DNA of 64,000 bases from Myxococcales bacterium (GCA_016706225.1 JADJKB010000025.1:62001-126000), one strand, 5' to 3'. Counted from the first letter of the stretch, positions 1 through 8,398 are shown. Notes: generated from the sequence alone by a model not told the origin. Translations and numbers: made by a program.

Positions 1-249
1 GAGACCCTGTCCGTCTTACGCCGCGCTTCACTCGGAAATTGGCGTCTGTGGACAGCGCTCGTTGTCGTCGTCGCGCTGCAGATCATCGTAGTGTACTGGC
101 CGCCCGCTCAGAGCCTGTTTCGCACTGACGGGCTCGGCGCAATCGACTGGCTCGTGGCTTCCGCGATCGCAGCCGGCATCCTCCTGGTCGAGGAGCTCAG
201 AAAGGTCGTCGCTTCGCGGCTCAGCTCAGCAGCGCCGCGTACGGATTGA
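1..249 (+). CDS. P-type cation-transporting ATPase, C-terminal fragment cut by window edge
   Basis: Frame 1 is open from the first base to a TGA at 247-249 and encodes 82 residues. The residues NWRLWTALVVVVALQ, then VYWPPAQSLFRTDGL, an IDWLVAS helix and a closing VEELRKVV are the usual end of the C-terminal membrane domain of type II P-type ATPases: two last transmembrane helices, with a Pro-Pro motif in the loop and a basic tail. The protein pumps cations across the inner membrane using ATP. Only the tail is in the window, so the phosphorylation site and ion selectivity cannot be judged. Calcium- or other cation-pump subfamilies are all possible. Confidence 0.8.
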   Translation, partial: ETLSVLRRASLGNWRLWTALVVVVALQIIVVYWPPAQSLFRTDGLGAIDWLVASAIAAGILLVEELRKVVASRLSSAAPRTD

Positions 250-268
250 CCCGTTCCGGCGCGACCGG

Positions 269-625
269 CTAGCGCGGGGACCCATCGAGTCGGCAACGCA
301 CGTGAGGGACGAACGCGCGGCTCGGCGCGCCTTGAAACGTCAGCACTTCTTTGTGCTCTTGGGGCTCCAATCGAACGCGGATCGGCTTGGCGCTGACGTT
401 CGTGGAGACGTAGCAAGTCGCAGCAGGCGTGCAGCGACTTCGGATGTGCACGATGTGGTCGTAGCCGTAGTTCCTGTAACGCGCCTCTGGCCACGACTGA
501 ACGCAGGTCGCTGGCGTGGGGGGGCTCTTGGCCCCCGCCATGGAATCCGTTGGCAGCGCGCCGGTCGCGAACACGGCGGCCAGGAGCAGAGTGTGCCGAG
601 GCAACGAGACAAATGGACGATTCAT
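269..625 (-). CDS. Small exported protein of unknown function
   Basis: This 118-residue protein starts with MNRPFVSLPRHTLLLAAVFA and has a Sec-type signal peptide, with likely cleavage near DSMAGA-KS. The mature part is about 90 residues and has four cysteines, which could form disulfides. I do not recognise a family. A longer frame upstream to 766 is open, but the ATG at 625 fits the signal peptide and lies about 25 bases below a predicted sigma-54 start site. It is convergent with the ATPase tail and divergent from the 912 gene. Function is unknown; an envelope stress role is only a guess from the neighbours. Confidence 0.6.
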   Translation of the reverse strand: MNRPFVSLPRHTLLLAAVFATGALPTDSMAGAKSPPTPATCVQSWPEARYRNYGYDHIVHIRSRCTPAATCYVSTNVSAKPIRVRLEPQEHKEVLTFQGAPSRAFVPHVRCRLDGSPR

Positions 626-660
626 GGGACCCCGTCGCCTCCGAAACGAAAGAAAGCGAG

Positions 661-676
661 TGCACGCGTCGTGCCA
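661..676 (-). promoter_or_regulatory. Predicted sigma-54 promoter for the exported protein at 625
   Basis: On the minus strand the bases read TGGCACGACGCGTGCA: GG and GC ten bases apart, with only one departure from the sigma-54 consensus TGGCACG-N4-TTGCA. The expected start site near 650 leaves a leader of about 25 bases that contains a GGAGG stretch. The match is seen directly; use of the promoter is inferred. Confidence 0.6.
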
Positions 677-859
677 CCATACGCAGTTCGCGTAGGCGCC
701 GTTCATCGCCGCCCGAGTGTCAAGCGACAAAACCGGCTTTGCGTTGGCGTCGAGGTCGCCAAGCAAGACCGCCCCAGGTGTGGCGATCGTGTGGCGGCGG
801 GCCGTGATTGATTTCGCATGATTTGGCCGCTTCCGCGCCGGGGTCGGCGCGCTCGCGCG

Positions 860-875
860 TGGCGCGGAAATCGCA
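860..875 (+). promoter_or_regulatory. Predicted sigma-54 promoter for the 912 gene
   Basis: The bases TGGCGCGGAAATCGCA have GG and GC with exact N10 spacing and two departures from the sigma-54 consensus. The expected start site near 886 gives a 26-base leader containing GAGGATGG, a normal ribosome binding site for the ATG at 912. Confidence 0.5.
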
Positions 876-911
876 GGCTGAACCGAAAGCGCGCGACGCG
901 AGGATGGTCAC

Positions 912-1418
912 ATGACGGAACAACGGGTCACTGCCTACATGCTGGTGGTCGAGGAAGGCGTGCGATGGATCCCGACGATCGGGAAGACGCGCGGCCCAGC
1001 CACCGAGCGGGTGTTCGTCGCCCAGGCGCCGGGAGAACCCGAGAACAGCCTCGTGAGTCGTGTGGTGCGGCGCGCGCAGGAGCTGGTCAAGCGGCAGACG
1101 CCGATCGAGTGTGCGGTGATCGCGGTCAACAACGCCGCTCACGCGGAGGTGCTCGCCGCGCGCTACGAGATGGCGCAAGCGTTGGTGAGCGCCATGTCGG
1201 GAGCTTCGGCCGCGCGCCTGCACTTCGCGCCGCCGCTGCTGCTCAGTAGCGAAGCACGCCACAGCTTGCTCTCGCTCGCCGGCACTCTGGCTACGCAGCT
1301 TCGGACCTTGTCGGTGGAAGTTTGCATCCGGTTCGGGGCTCGCCCGGGGCCGCGGTCGGCGCTGCGCGTGGAAGAAGCCGGGATCTGCGTGGGCGACCTG
1401 TCGTTCGGCGCCGCCTGA
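912..1418 (+). CDS. Conserved-looking hypothetical protein of the stress island
   Basis: A 168-residue soluble protein with no signal peptide or membrane segment. Its middle (ECAVIAVNNAAHAEVLAARY) resembles a small alpha/beta fold with a buried strand and amphipathic helices, and the end is rich in short hydrophobic strands. I do not recognise a named family. The start is supported by GAGGATGG ahead of the ATG and by a sigma-54 type promoter at 860. It sits beside, and diverges from, the universal stress protein operon region, so a role in the same stress response is plausible but unproven. Confidence 0.65.
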   Translation: MTEQRVTAYMLVVEEGVRWIPTIGKTRGPATERVFVAQAPGEPENSLVSRVVRRAQELVKRQTPIECAVIAVNNAAHAEVLAARYEMAQALVSAMSGASAARLHFAPPLLLSSEARHSLLSLAGTLATQLRTLSVEVCIRFGARPGPRSALRVEEAGICVGDLSFGAA

Positions 1419-1479
1419 ATCCCCCGGCCACCACGCCTTTGCGCATTCCTCGTCGAGCAAGCGAAGTCTCCCTGATTTT

Positions 1480-1944
1480 TCAGCTCGGGACGGCGGACTT
1501 TGCGAGCGCCCCGTGGGTACGTGCGGCGACCCGGGGCGGCAGAGCGCGCGGCTCGCTTGCGCTCGGATCGAGAACCCGATAGGCGAGCAACTTCACGCGA
1601 TCGTTCACCACGAACCAGACCAGCGCATGACCCCAAACGAATTCGGCCCAACCCCAACCGAGCGGCGTCATGAAGAGGCCGTAGACCGCGATCAGCGTCG
1701 CGGTGAGCTGCGTGCCGAAGACCGCCGCCCAGAGCATGCGAGCCGGACGGATTGACCAGAACGGCCCCCGCGAGCGCGTTAGGAAGATCGTCAGGTGTCC
1801 GGCGACGGACAGCTTCAGGTCCGGCGACGAGTCGAGCTGTGCCAGAAGCACCGGCATGGGAAGGGTTTTCAGTTCGTCCTTCGCGCTGGGCTTCGTTCTC
1901 GGCGTCGAGTCGGAGGCTTTGGCTCGCGCGGTCCTGGCGTGCAT
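1480..1944 (-). pseudogene. Fragment of a plasma-membrane-type proton ATPase (C-terminal domain only)
   Basis: From about residue 43 of this 154-residue frame the sequence is the conserved C-terminal membrane block of type III proton P-type ATPases: KLSVAGHLTIFLTRSRGPFW, then IRPARMLWAAVFGTQ, YGLFMTPLGWGWAEFVWGHA and NDRVKLLAYRVLD. The nucleotide-binding, phosphorylation (DKTGT) and earlier membrane domains are absent. The first 40 residues are Lys/Thr-rich and unrelated, and immediately upstream lies the GH130 gene. It cannot pump protons as encoded. I read it as what is left after an internal deletion, although a retained small membrane protein cannot be excluded. Codon use still looks coding, so the loss may be recent. 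Confidence 0.7.
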
Positions 1945-2000
1945 CCGATCAAATGGGGCAAGAGCCGTGCCCGACCCCCGCGCCTGTTTCGCCTCCACGG

Positions 2001-3077
2001 TCAGGGCGGGAGACGCTCGGGTACGTCGAGGCGCGCCACGCCGATGCGATGGTCCGCCATTCCATAGTAGACGTCGTAGCGGTCCGGTGAGCCGATGTCG
2101 TCGCGCCGATCGATGCCCGTCGGGAACACGACGTTGGCGACGGTGCCGTGGCGTTCTTGCGGCGTCACTGGTGTCAACACTGGCTGCGCCGAGCGATACA
2201 AGACCTCCCGCGGGTGATCCTTCGCGAGCACCATCACTCCGGCCGAGTAACACAACTGACGTCCGCCGTTGGCCGGCTCCGTCGTCTCGCCCACACCGTG
2301 GTAGACGATCAACCAGCCATGCCGGGTCAGGACGGGCGGAGTGCCGCCGCCGATTTTGAGCTGCTCCCAAGGTGATACCGGTGTCGCTAGGCGGTGGTGT
2401 GAGTTGAGCGGGCCAAAGTGATGCGGTTCGACGTCCCCGAGCGCCATCGGGCAATAGGAAATCCAGATGCTTTCGAGATTGAGATCCACTCCCCGTGACG
2501 CACTCCGGTCGACGGTTTCCTCCGGACGAGTTCCGGGGAAAAGTGGCCGATGCAGGATCCCCAGCTGCAGCTTCCCGGCGTGATTCGGAACCGCGACGGG
2601 GAAGACGCTGGCATCCTTGTTGTCCACGTGGACGAAATCGATGCCGCGATACGGAGCAAATGCAGCAAGGCCCAGGCGTTTCCAGTGGATCAGGTCCTCC
2701 GATTCGGCCAGGGCGAGCCGTGGACCGACGGGAGAAAGCGCCGTGTACGCCATCACGTAGCGCCGAAGCGGCTCGACAAAGGTGATGCGCGGATCCTCGC
2801 ACCCCCCGCTGCCGTCAGCGCGCAGCTCGTAGTCAGCTTCCGGCTCGAGCGCAACGCCGAGCCGTTCGACTCCGCACGGGTCGCCGACCTCATCGAACCG
2901 AATCCGCGCGATGCCGATGCGCGAGAAATTTCCCCGGGCGACGAGCCGGGGAAAGAGGTAGAGCTGGCCGTCGGAGCCGCGAGCGGCCGCCGGATTCAGG
3001 ACACCTTCGATCTCCAGCGGATTGCCCGGCTCCGGCTGCATGAGCTGCCCCAGGCGCTGCAACTGGAAGGCGCTCAT
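2001..3077 (-). CDS. GH130-family glycosidase / beta-mannoside phosphorylase-like
   Basis: A 358-residue cytoplasmic protein. The GH130 hallmarks are present: an N-terminal NPAAARGSDGQLYLFPRL block, the GGCEDPRIT motif with the conserved Glu-Asp-Pro-Arg, YVMAYTALSP, and late WLIVYHGVGE and YYGMADHRIGVA strands of the five-bladed propeller. Family members phosphorolyse or hydrolyse beta-mannosides; substrate choice cannot be read here. The ATG at 3077 overlaps the stop of the HAD gene (ATGA), which implies translational coupling and fixes the start; a longer frame to 3125 would run into that gene. It is the fifth gene of the stress-protein operon and may mobilise a mannose-containing reserve or glycan. 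Confidence 0.85.
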   Translation of the reverse strand: MSAFQLQRLGQLMQPEPGNPLEIEGVLNPAAARGSDGQLYLFPRLVARGNFSRIGIARIRFDEVGDPCGVERLGVALEPEADYELRADGSGGCEDPRITFVEPLRRYVMAYTALSPVGPRLALAESEDLIHWKRLGLAAFAPYRGIDFVHVDNKDASVFPVAVPNHAGKLQLGILHRPLFPGTRPEETVDRSASRGVDLNLESIWISYCPMALGDVEPHHFGPLNSHHRLATPVSPWEQLKIGGGTPPVLTRHGWLIVYHGVGETTEPANGGRQLCYSAGVMVLAKDHPREVLYRSAQPVLTPVTPQERHGTVANVVFPTGIDRRDDIGSPDRYDVYYGMADHRIGVARLDVPERLPP

Positions 3078-3856
3078 CGGCGCTCCACCGACCGCGTCTC
3101 CGCAGTTCGCGCGCCGTCCAAACAAGCAGTGATCGCTTCGATCACCCGCTTCGATTCTTCGATGTCTCGGACCTGGATCGACACAACGCCGGCCTCTTTG
3201 ACCGGATAGTCGTTCCCGCCGGGGAACAAGGCATCCCCGATGAAGAGCATCTCGTCGATGCCAACACCAAGTACGTCGCGGAGCTTGCGGATACCGTAGG
3301 CTTTGTCGATGCCCTGCTGGGTGACGTCAACGGAGGTCGTGCCACCCAGGCGCACGGAAAATTCGGGGATCAGCGGAGCGAGGGCAGCCTTCATTCTTTT
3401 TCGTTTGGTGAACTCCGGGTCCCATTGCTTTTTGGCTTCGAGGGGGGCTCTTTGCCCGAGGGCAGAGAACGTGATCTGGCTTCCCCGGTCTTCAATCACC
3501 TCTCCCCAGATCTCCTCGGCCTTGAAGCCCAAGTAGTCGGTCACCTGCTGCAAGGAGCGGATGATCTTGGCCTTCTCGTCAGCGCTGAAGTTCTCGGCGT
3601 ACAGCAACTTCCAGCTGGATTCATACTGGAAGAACTTGGTTCCGCAGGTGGGTAAGAGCGACAGACTCCGGAGGTGTTGATCCTGGGGCAGCTTCGACAG
3701 CACTTGCGCCTCGAATTGGGGCCAAGCCGCGCCGGAGATCACCGCGACGTTGGTGATCCTGAGAAGCGCGCTGAGGAGAGCGACCATCTCGTGATCGAGC
3801 GACGACTTGCTCTCGGCAAGGGTGCCATCCAGGTCGAAAACAACGAGCTTCTTCAT
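3074..3856 (-). CDS. HAD-superfamily IIB hydrolase, phosphomannomutase-like
   Basis: A 260-residue soluble protein with HAD motif I VVFDLDGTLAES at the N-terminus, motif II VAVISGAAW, and motif IV IGDALFPGGNDYPV near residue 220. The IIB cap between them and the overall length resemble eukaryotic-type phosphomannomutases and sugar-phosphate phosphatases. The reaction is therefore likely phosphoryl transfer on a hexose phosphate. It overlaps the GH130 start by four bases and follows phosphoketolase by 23, so it belongs to the same operon. Together the two downstream genes suggest mannose-phosphate release and isomer handling, which is an inference from context. Confidence 0.8.
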   Translation of the reverse strand: MKKLVVFDLDGTLAESKSSLDHEMVALLSALLRITNVAVISGAAWPQFEAQVLSKLPQDQHLRSLSLLPTCGTKFFQYESSWKLLYAENFSADEKAKIIRSLQQVTDYLGFKAEEIWGEVIEDRGSQITFSALGQRAPLEAKKQWDPEFTKRKRMKAALAPLIPEFSVRLGGTTSVDVTQQGIDKAYGIRKLRDVLGVGIDEMLFIGDALFPGGNDYPVKEAGVVSIQVRDIEESKRVIEAITACLDGARTAETRSVERR

Positions 3857-3879
3857 GAGTCAGGGACCGCCAGGCCCGG

Positions 3880-6327
3880 TCACGGCTCCGCTTCCCACTT
3901 CCAGTTGCGGATCTCCGGCATGTCCTGGCCGTTTTTGTCGATGTAACGCTTGTGCTCGATGAGTTTGTCCGCGAGCTCCCGCCTGAGTTCGATGCCCGCG
4001 GCGCCAGTCTCGGGCACGCGGTCGATGACGTCCATTACGAGGTGGAAGCGATCCAGATCGTTCAACACCGTCATGTCGAAGGCCGTGGTGATGGTGCCCT
4101 CCTCTTTGTAGCCACGAACGTGGATGTTCTCGTGGTTGGTGCGGCGGTACGTCAGCCGATGGATCAACCAGGGGTAGGCGTGGAAGGCGAAGATGACCGG
4201 TTTGTTCTCGGTGAAGAGTCGGTCGAAATCCGCGTCGCTGAGCCCGTGCGGGTGCTCGGTCTGTGGTTGCAGCTTCGTGAGGTCGACGACGTTGACCACG
4301 CGGATCTTCAGCTCGGGTAGACGCTCGCGTAGGATGGACACGGCGGCGAGTGTCTCCAGCGTGGGGACGTCGCCACAGCAGGCCATCACGACGTCGGGGT
4401 CTGCGTGCTGGTCGTTGCAGGCCCACGGCCAGATGCCGATGCCCGCCGTGCAGTGCTCGACGGCAGCGTCCATCGCGAGCCACTGCGGCGCCGGGTGTTT
4501 GCCGGCGATCACGACGTTGACGTAGTGGCGGCTCCGCAAGCAGTGGTCCATCACACTCAGCAAACAATTTGCGTCCGGCGGCAGGTAGACCCGAACAATC
4601 TCCGCCTTCTTGTTCATGACGTGGTCGATGAATCCGGGATCTTGGTGGGTGAAGCCGTTGTGAGCTTGGCGCCAGACGTGCGAGGCGAGCAGATAGTTCA
4701 GCGAAGCGATCTTCCGTCGCCACGGCAGATGCGACGTGACCTTCAGCCACTTCGCGTGCTGGTTGAACATCGAATCCACGATGTGGATGAACGCCTCGTA
4801 GCAATTGAAGACACCATGCCGTCCAGTGAGCAGGTAGCCCTCGAGCCAGCCCTCGCACTGGTGCTCGCTGAGCATCTCCACCACACGCCCGGTCGGCGCG
4901 AGAAATTCGTCGTTCGGCAGCGTCGCGGCGTCCCATTGGCGTTCGGTCACGTCGAACACGGCTTCCAGGCCGTTCGACAGCGTCTCGTCGGGACCAAAGA
5001 TTCGAAAGTTGCGCTGGCCCATGTTCCGCTTCGTCACGTCGCGCAGGAATCGCCCGAGCACGTGGGTGTCGCCAATGCCGCGCACGCCGGGTGAGGGCAC
5101 GTCGACCCCGTACTCGCGGAAGTCGGGCAGCTCGAGATCGCAGAGCAGGAGGCCGCCGTTGGCGTGGGGATTTGCGCCCATGCGTCGCGCGCCCTTGGGC
5201 GCGAGCTCGGCGAGCTCCGGTTTCAGGCGGCCTTCTCCGTCAAAGAGCTCCTCCGGCCGGTAGCTCCGGAGCCAGTCTTCGAGTAGCCGGAGGTGCTCGG
5301 GATGGGTCGCTGGATCGGAGATTGGCACCTGATGCGAGCGGAACGTGCCCTCGATCTGCCTGCCATCCACCAGCTTCGGCCCCGTCCAACCCTTGGGTGA
5401 ATCGAGCACGATCATCGGCCAGCGCGGGCGCACCCGGTTGGCGTGGACGCGGGCGTCCTCGTGGATTTTCCTGATCTGCTCCAGCGCCGCGTCGAGTGTG
5501 GCGGCCATGGCTTCATGCATCAACTCCGGCTCGTGACCCGCCACGAAGTACGGTGTCCAGCCGTAGCCGCGGAGCAACTGCTCCAATTCCTCGCGGGTGA
5601 TCCGCGCCAGCACGGTCGGGTTGGCAATCTTGTAGCCGTTGAGATGCAGGATCGGCAACACCGCCCCGTCGGTCACGGGATCGAGGAACTTGTTCGAGTG
5701 CCACGCGGTGGCCAAGGGGCCGGTCTCTGCCTCGCCGTCGCCGATCACACAGGCGACGACGAGATTGGGATTGTCGAACACCGCACCGAACGCATGGCTC
5801 AGCGAATACCCGAGCTCGCCGCCCTCGTGGATCGAGCCCGGGCACTCCGGCGACGCGTGGCTCGGAATGCCTCCGGGAAACGAGAACTGAAGAAACAGCT
5901 TTTGGAGACCCGCCTCGTCCTGGCTGATGTCGGGATAGATCTCGCTGTAGGTGCCCTCGAGATAGGTGTTGGCCACGACGGCTGGCCCCCCATGTCCGGG
6001 GCCGGAGACGTAGATCATGTCGAGGTCGTACTTCTTGATGACCCGATTCAGGTGCACATAGATGAAATTCTGTCCGGGGGTCGTGCCCCAGTGTCCGAGC
6101 AGCATGTGTTTCACATCCGCGACCGCCAGCGGCCGCTTCAGCAGCGGGTTGTCGCGAAGGTAGATCTGGCCCACCGACAGGTAGTTGGCGGCGCGCCAGT
6201 ACGCGTCCAGCGCGTAGAGGACACGGGGCGATAGCGTGTTGCGCCGCCCCGTTCGGACTGCCGGTCGGAAGGGCCGCCCGCCTTCGTTCTCCCAGCGCTC
6301 CAAGGAGCGTTGCTCGACTGTCGACAT
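3880..6327 (-). CDS. xfp: Phosphoketolase (xylulose-5-P / fructose-6-P)
   Basis: About 815 residues, the normal length for phosphoketolases. N-terminal hallmarks are DAYWRAANYLSVGQIYL, the GHWGTTPGQNFIYVHLNR block and VSGPGHGGPA. The thiamine-diphosphate motif begins GDGEAETGPLATAW and ends with the Asn of LNGYKIANPT. The family-typical C-terminal EGWLEGYLLTGRHGVFNCYE is also present. The enzyme uses phosphate to cleave xylulose-5-P or fructose-6-P into acetyl-P and a shorter sugar phosphate. I chose the ATG at 6327, with GGAAA about nine bases before it; a GTG at 6360 directly overlaps the upstream stop and is an alternative. It gives acetyl-P, hence ATP, without respiration, which suits a stress operon. 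Confidence 0.93.
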   Translation of the reverse strand: MSTVEQRSLERWENEGGRPFRPAVRTGRRNTLSPRVLYALDAYWRAANYLSVGQIYLRDNPLLKRPLAVADVKHMLLGHWGTTPGQNFIYVHLNRVIKKYDLDMIYVSGPGHGGPAVVANTYLEGTYSEIYPDISQDEAGLQKLFLQFSFPGGIPSHASPECPGSIHEGGELGYSLSHAFGAVFDNPNLVVACVIGDGEAETGPLATAWHSNKFLDPVTDGAVLPILHLNGYKIANPTVLARITREELEQLLRGYGWTPYFVAGHEPELMHEAMAATLDAALEQIRKIHEDARVHANRVRPRWPMIVLDSPKGWTGPKLVDGRQIEGTFRSHQVPISDPATHPEHLRLLEDWLRSYRPEELFDGEGRLKPELAELAPKGARRMGANPHANGGLLLCDLELPDFREYGVDVPSPGVRGIGDTHVLGRFLRDVTKRNMGQRNFRIFGPDETLSNGLEAVFDVTERQWDAATLPNDEFLAPTGRVVEMLSEHQCEGWLEGYLLTGRHGVFNCYEAFIHIVDSMFNQHAKWLKVTSHLPWRRKIASLNYLLASHVWRQAHNGFTHQDPGFIDHVMNKKAEIVRVYLPPDANCLLSVMDHCLRSRHYVNVVIAGKHPAPQWLAMDAAVEHCTAGIGIWPWACNDQHADPDVVMACCGDVPTLETLAAVSILRERLPELKIRVVNVVDLTKLQPQTEHPHGLSDADFDRLFTENKPVIFAFHAYPWLIHRLTYRRTNHENIHVRGYKEEGTITTAFDMTVLNDLDRFHLVMDVIDRVPETGAAGIELRRELADKLIEHKRYIDKNGQDMPEIRNWKWEAEP

Positions 6328-6359
6328 CGGATTGTGTTTCCGCGCGCGTCCGCTCACCA

Positions 6360-6689
6360 CTAGTGATGGGCGTGCAGGCGCTCCAGCACGCGCTCGATGG
6401 CCTTCTCCAGCTTTTCAGCTGCGCCATTGATGGCCGCGTCCACGCTCGCTGCTTGGTGCGTGACCGCGGTGGGTTGTCGGCCCTCGATGCGAACCTCCAT
6501 CATGCAGCGTTTGTCGTCTTGCCCGTTGTCTGGCCCGCTCTTGCCGCCCGCCTGGGCGCTGAGGTGAACCTCCACCCGTGTGATCTGACGCGTGAATCGC
6601 CTGAGCGCGTGCTCCACCACCCCTCTGACGTGGTCGGCAAGGTTCTCTCGCCCTTCGATGTTGTGGTCGGTGTTGATTTGGATATGCAC
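6360..6689 (-). CDS. HPF/RaiA-family ribosome hibernation factor
   Basis: A 109-residue protein starting at a GTG at 6689, with GGGGAG six bases upstream; the frame stays open to 6758 but has no good site there. It matches the HPF/RaiA domain: VHIQINTDHNIEG strand, a helix ending in FTRQITRVEVHLSA, the DKRCMMEVRIEGRQP strand pair, and AINGAAEKLEKAIERVLERL helix. The family binds the 30S decoding region and stabilises idle ribosomes during starvation. It has no long-form C-terminal dimerisation domain. It is the second gene of the stress operon, 38 bases after the universal stress protein, and ends where phosphoketolase begins. Confidence 0.85.
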   Translation of the reverse strand: MHIQINTDHNIEGRENLADHVRGVVEHALRRFTRQITRVEVHLSAQAGGKSGPDNGQDDKRCMMEVRIEGRQPTAVTHQAASVDAAINGAAEKLEKAIERVLERLHAHH

Positions 6690-6727
6690 GGTTCTCCCCG
6701 GACTAGCTCCGCAAAAAATGGGTGCGG

Positions 6728-7384
6728 TCAGCGCTGAGCGGCAGCCCCGAACCCCCAACTGGAGATCAGCAGACTATTCGCTGTGTGCGTCTGTTTGACA
6801 TCTGGCACGTGCGCTGTGTGGCGCCGTCCCTGGTACGCCGCGTGCCGCTGACACCAAAACTCGCGGCCCTCGCTCTGTCGCCGCGCTACCACGCACTGTG
6901 GGCAAGGTGGCTCGATGCGCAGCGCTTCGGCCGCTTGCCGGCGTTCCAGCGGCGGAACTACCAGGGTTGCGCACGGCGCGATTCGCACCAGCCGCTCGGC
7001 AACGGAGCCGAGCAACAAATCCGACAGGCCGTGGCGTCCATGCGTGCCCACCACGATGATACGAGCGTCTAGCTCCGCCGCCAGTGTGGCGATTTCCTTG
7101 GCGGGCGCCCCACGCCACACGTGGGTCACCATCCGGCGAACCGGCGGCGAATCGGCGAGGGCTCGGCGGGCATGGGCGAGCGCGAAGGCGTTCAGGCGCT
7201 CTTCTTCTTCGTCGACCCGAGAGCCGTCGGCAGCGGCGGCCAGCCCTTTTTCGACGACGTGAATGATGTGTAGCTCGGCCGCGGGTGCCGCCGCAGCCAG
7301 ATCCCAGGCCATCTCGAGCGCGCGCTCTGACGAGTTGGAGTAGTCGATCCCGACCACGACGGTCGTTGGAAGAATTTCGGACAT
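6728..7384 (-). CDS. Universal stress protein (UspA family) with a Cys/His-rich tail
   Basis: A 218-residue protein. Residues 1-150 form a UspA domain: VVVGIDYSNSSERALEMAWD at the start and the nucleotide-binding pattern GTHGRHGLSDLLLGSVAERL near residue 115. The extra tail of about 65 residues holds C-x2-C and C-x2-H pairs (PPCPQC and FWCQRH), a possible zinc site not usual for the family. The ATG at 7384 has GAGGTAATGA just upstream and a sigma-54 type promoter about 23 bases before it. It heads the operon running to phosphoketolase and beyond. Confidence 0.88.
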   Translation of the reverse strand: MSEILPTTVVVGIDYSNSSERALEMAWDLAAAAPAAELHIIHVVEKGLAAAADGSRVDEEEERLNAFALAHARRALADSPPVRRMVTHVWRGAPAKEIATLAAELDARIIVVGTHGRHGLSDLLLGSVAERLVRIAPCATLVVPPLERRQAAEALRIEPPCPQCVVARRQSEGREFWCQRHAAYQGRRHTAHVPDVKQTHTANSLLISSWGFGAAAQR

Positions 7385-7406
7385 TCATTACCTCACTGGT
7401 GGCTGA

Positions 7407-7422
7407 AGCACGAGCCGTTCCA
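7407..7422 (-). promoter_or_regulatory. Predicted sigma-54 promoter for the stress operon
   Basis: Minus-strand bases TGGAACGGCTCGTGCT keep GG-N10-GC and match the sigma-54 consensus with two changes. The expected start near 7396 leaves a leader of about a dozen bases that includes the GAGG ribosome site of the universal stress gene. Confidence 0.55.
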
Positions 7423-7577
7423 ATGCATGGCCGCCGGTGCAGCACGCCCGACGTACCCTCCCATTCGGTCAAGAGACCGAGCGTGCGCATGACTCGATGC
7501 AAGCGCCGTTCGAACGACGTGTCGACCGAGCGTTTCTCGAATCAAATGAGTCAGCTCTCCCACTGCGCACGTCCTCC

Positions 7578-7829
7578 CTAGTCCTCCAGGTCAGCCAGCG
7601 TCCGCTTGTAGGTTTCCCCGTCTATCTCGCCCTTCGCGAACCGGCGCTGGAGAATATCCCGCGGCGAGTCGCGCCCGTTCGGCGGGCCGCGTTTCGATCG
7701 GAGCAACACCCAAACGATCGCCACCACCAACACCACGCCGAGCATCCACCCGAACGGCATCCAGCCCATGTGCCCGTTTCCATTCCACATCCAACCCATG
7801 TGTCCTCCTGCGTTCGGCCCGTGGTCCAT
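7578..7829 (-). CDS. SHOCT-domain small membrane protein
   Basis: An 83-residue protein with a Gly/Met/Trp-rich N-terminus (GHMGWMWNGNGHMGWMP), one transmembrane helix (MLGVVLVVAIVWVLL) and a C-terminal SHOCT motif (RDILQRRFAKGEIDGETYKR). The SHOCT motif is a short helical oligomerisation module found at the ends of many membrane proteins. A GAGGTGA site precedes the ATG. Its role is unknown. It lies between the universal stress gene and a basic protein, all on the minus strand, and could be a stress-induced membrane peptide. No promoter was recognised. Confidence 0.8.
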   Translation of the reverse strand: MDHGPNAGGHMGWMWNGNGHMGWMPFGWMLGVVLVVAIVWVLLRSKRGPPNGRDSPRDILQRRFAKGEIDGETYKRTLADLED

Positions 7830-7918
7830 GAACTCACCTCGCTTCGACTGATTGGGGGGCGGCAGCTCGATTCAGCACTGCTGGTTGAGCCTGCGACCGC
7901 CTCCGTCCAACAGCGCAC

Positions 7919-8269
7919 TCAGCGCTGCCGCGCTTGCGCCTTGCTTGCGCGCTTCTTCGGGGACCGGGCCTTCTGCACGGCGCGCTGCCTCAAGTTGTCC
8001 GTACGTTTAACGCCTCCGGCGGAGCCACGGGTGCTCTTGCGCGAGGGCTGGCCCGTTTCAGAGCTCTCCAGTGCCGCGCCTGCTTTGTCGGAGTTCATGC
8101 GGTTGCGGTCCGCGGTATCGAGGAGCCCTGCCTTGCGGTCGTCGGCACTCACGCCGACCCGCGCTGTGTTCACCGGGTAGTCTCGTCGAGGTCTCGCCGG
8201 AGACTTCGCCCTGGGTGGATTGGCGCGTCGCTCGCGCTTCGCCCGAAATCGTTCTGCTTTCGTAGGCAT
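7919..8269 (-). CDS. Small highly basic protein of unknown function
   Basis: A 116-residue Lys/Arg-rich protein with no hydrophobic segment. The N-terminus (MPTKAERFRAKRERRANPPR) and the C-terminus (AQARQR preceded by KKRASK) are strongly basic, which suggests binding to DNA or RNA. The middle (VNTARVGVSADDRKAGLLD) is the most ordered-looking part. I chose ATG 8269 because AGGA lies about nine bases before it; starts at 8290 and 8329 lack a site. I do not recognise the family. It may be a histone-like or ribosome-associated protein of the stress island. Confidence 0.6.
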   Translation of the reverse strand: MPTKAERFRAKRERRANPPRAKSPARPRRDYPVNTARVGVSADDRKAGLLDTADRNRMNSDKAGAALESSETGQPSRKSTRGSAGGVKRTDNLRQRAVQKARSPKKRASKAQARQR

Positions 8270-8398
8270 GCTCGGTTCCTCATGTTGCATGGAAAAATTC
8301 GAGCGGCGCGTTCTCTCCGGCCGCGACATTGCAAGGCACGTCGTTGTCCCGTTGAACGCCGGGTGCTTCCGGACGGAACGGCGTGGGACGAAAGACGC

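Noticed and set aside
3860..4936. A 358-codon minus-strand frame inside phosphoketolase
   Set aside because: Alternate frame of a clearly recognised enzyme; no domain of its own.
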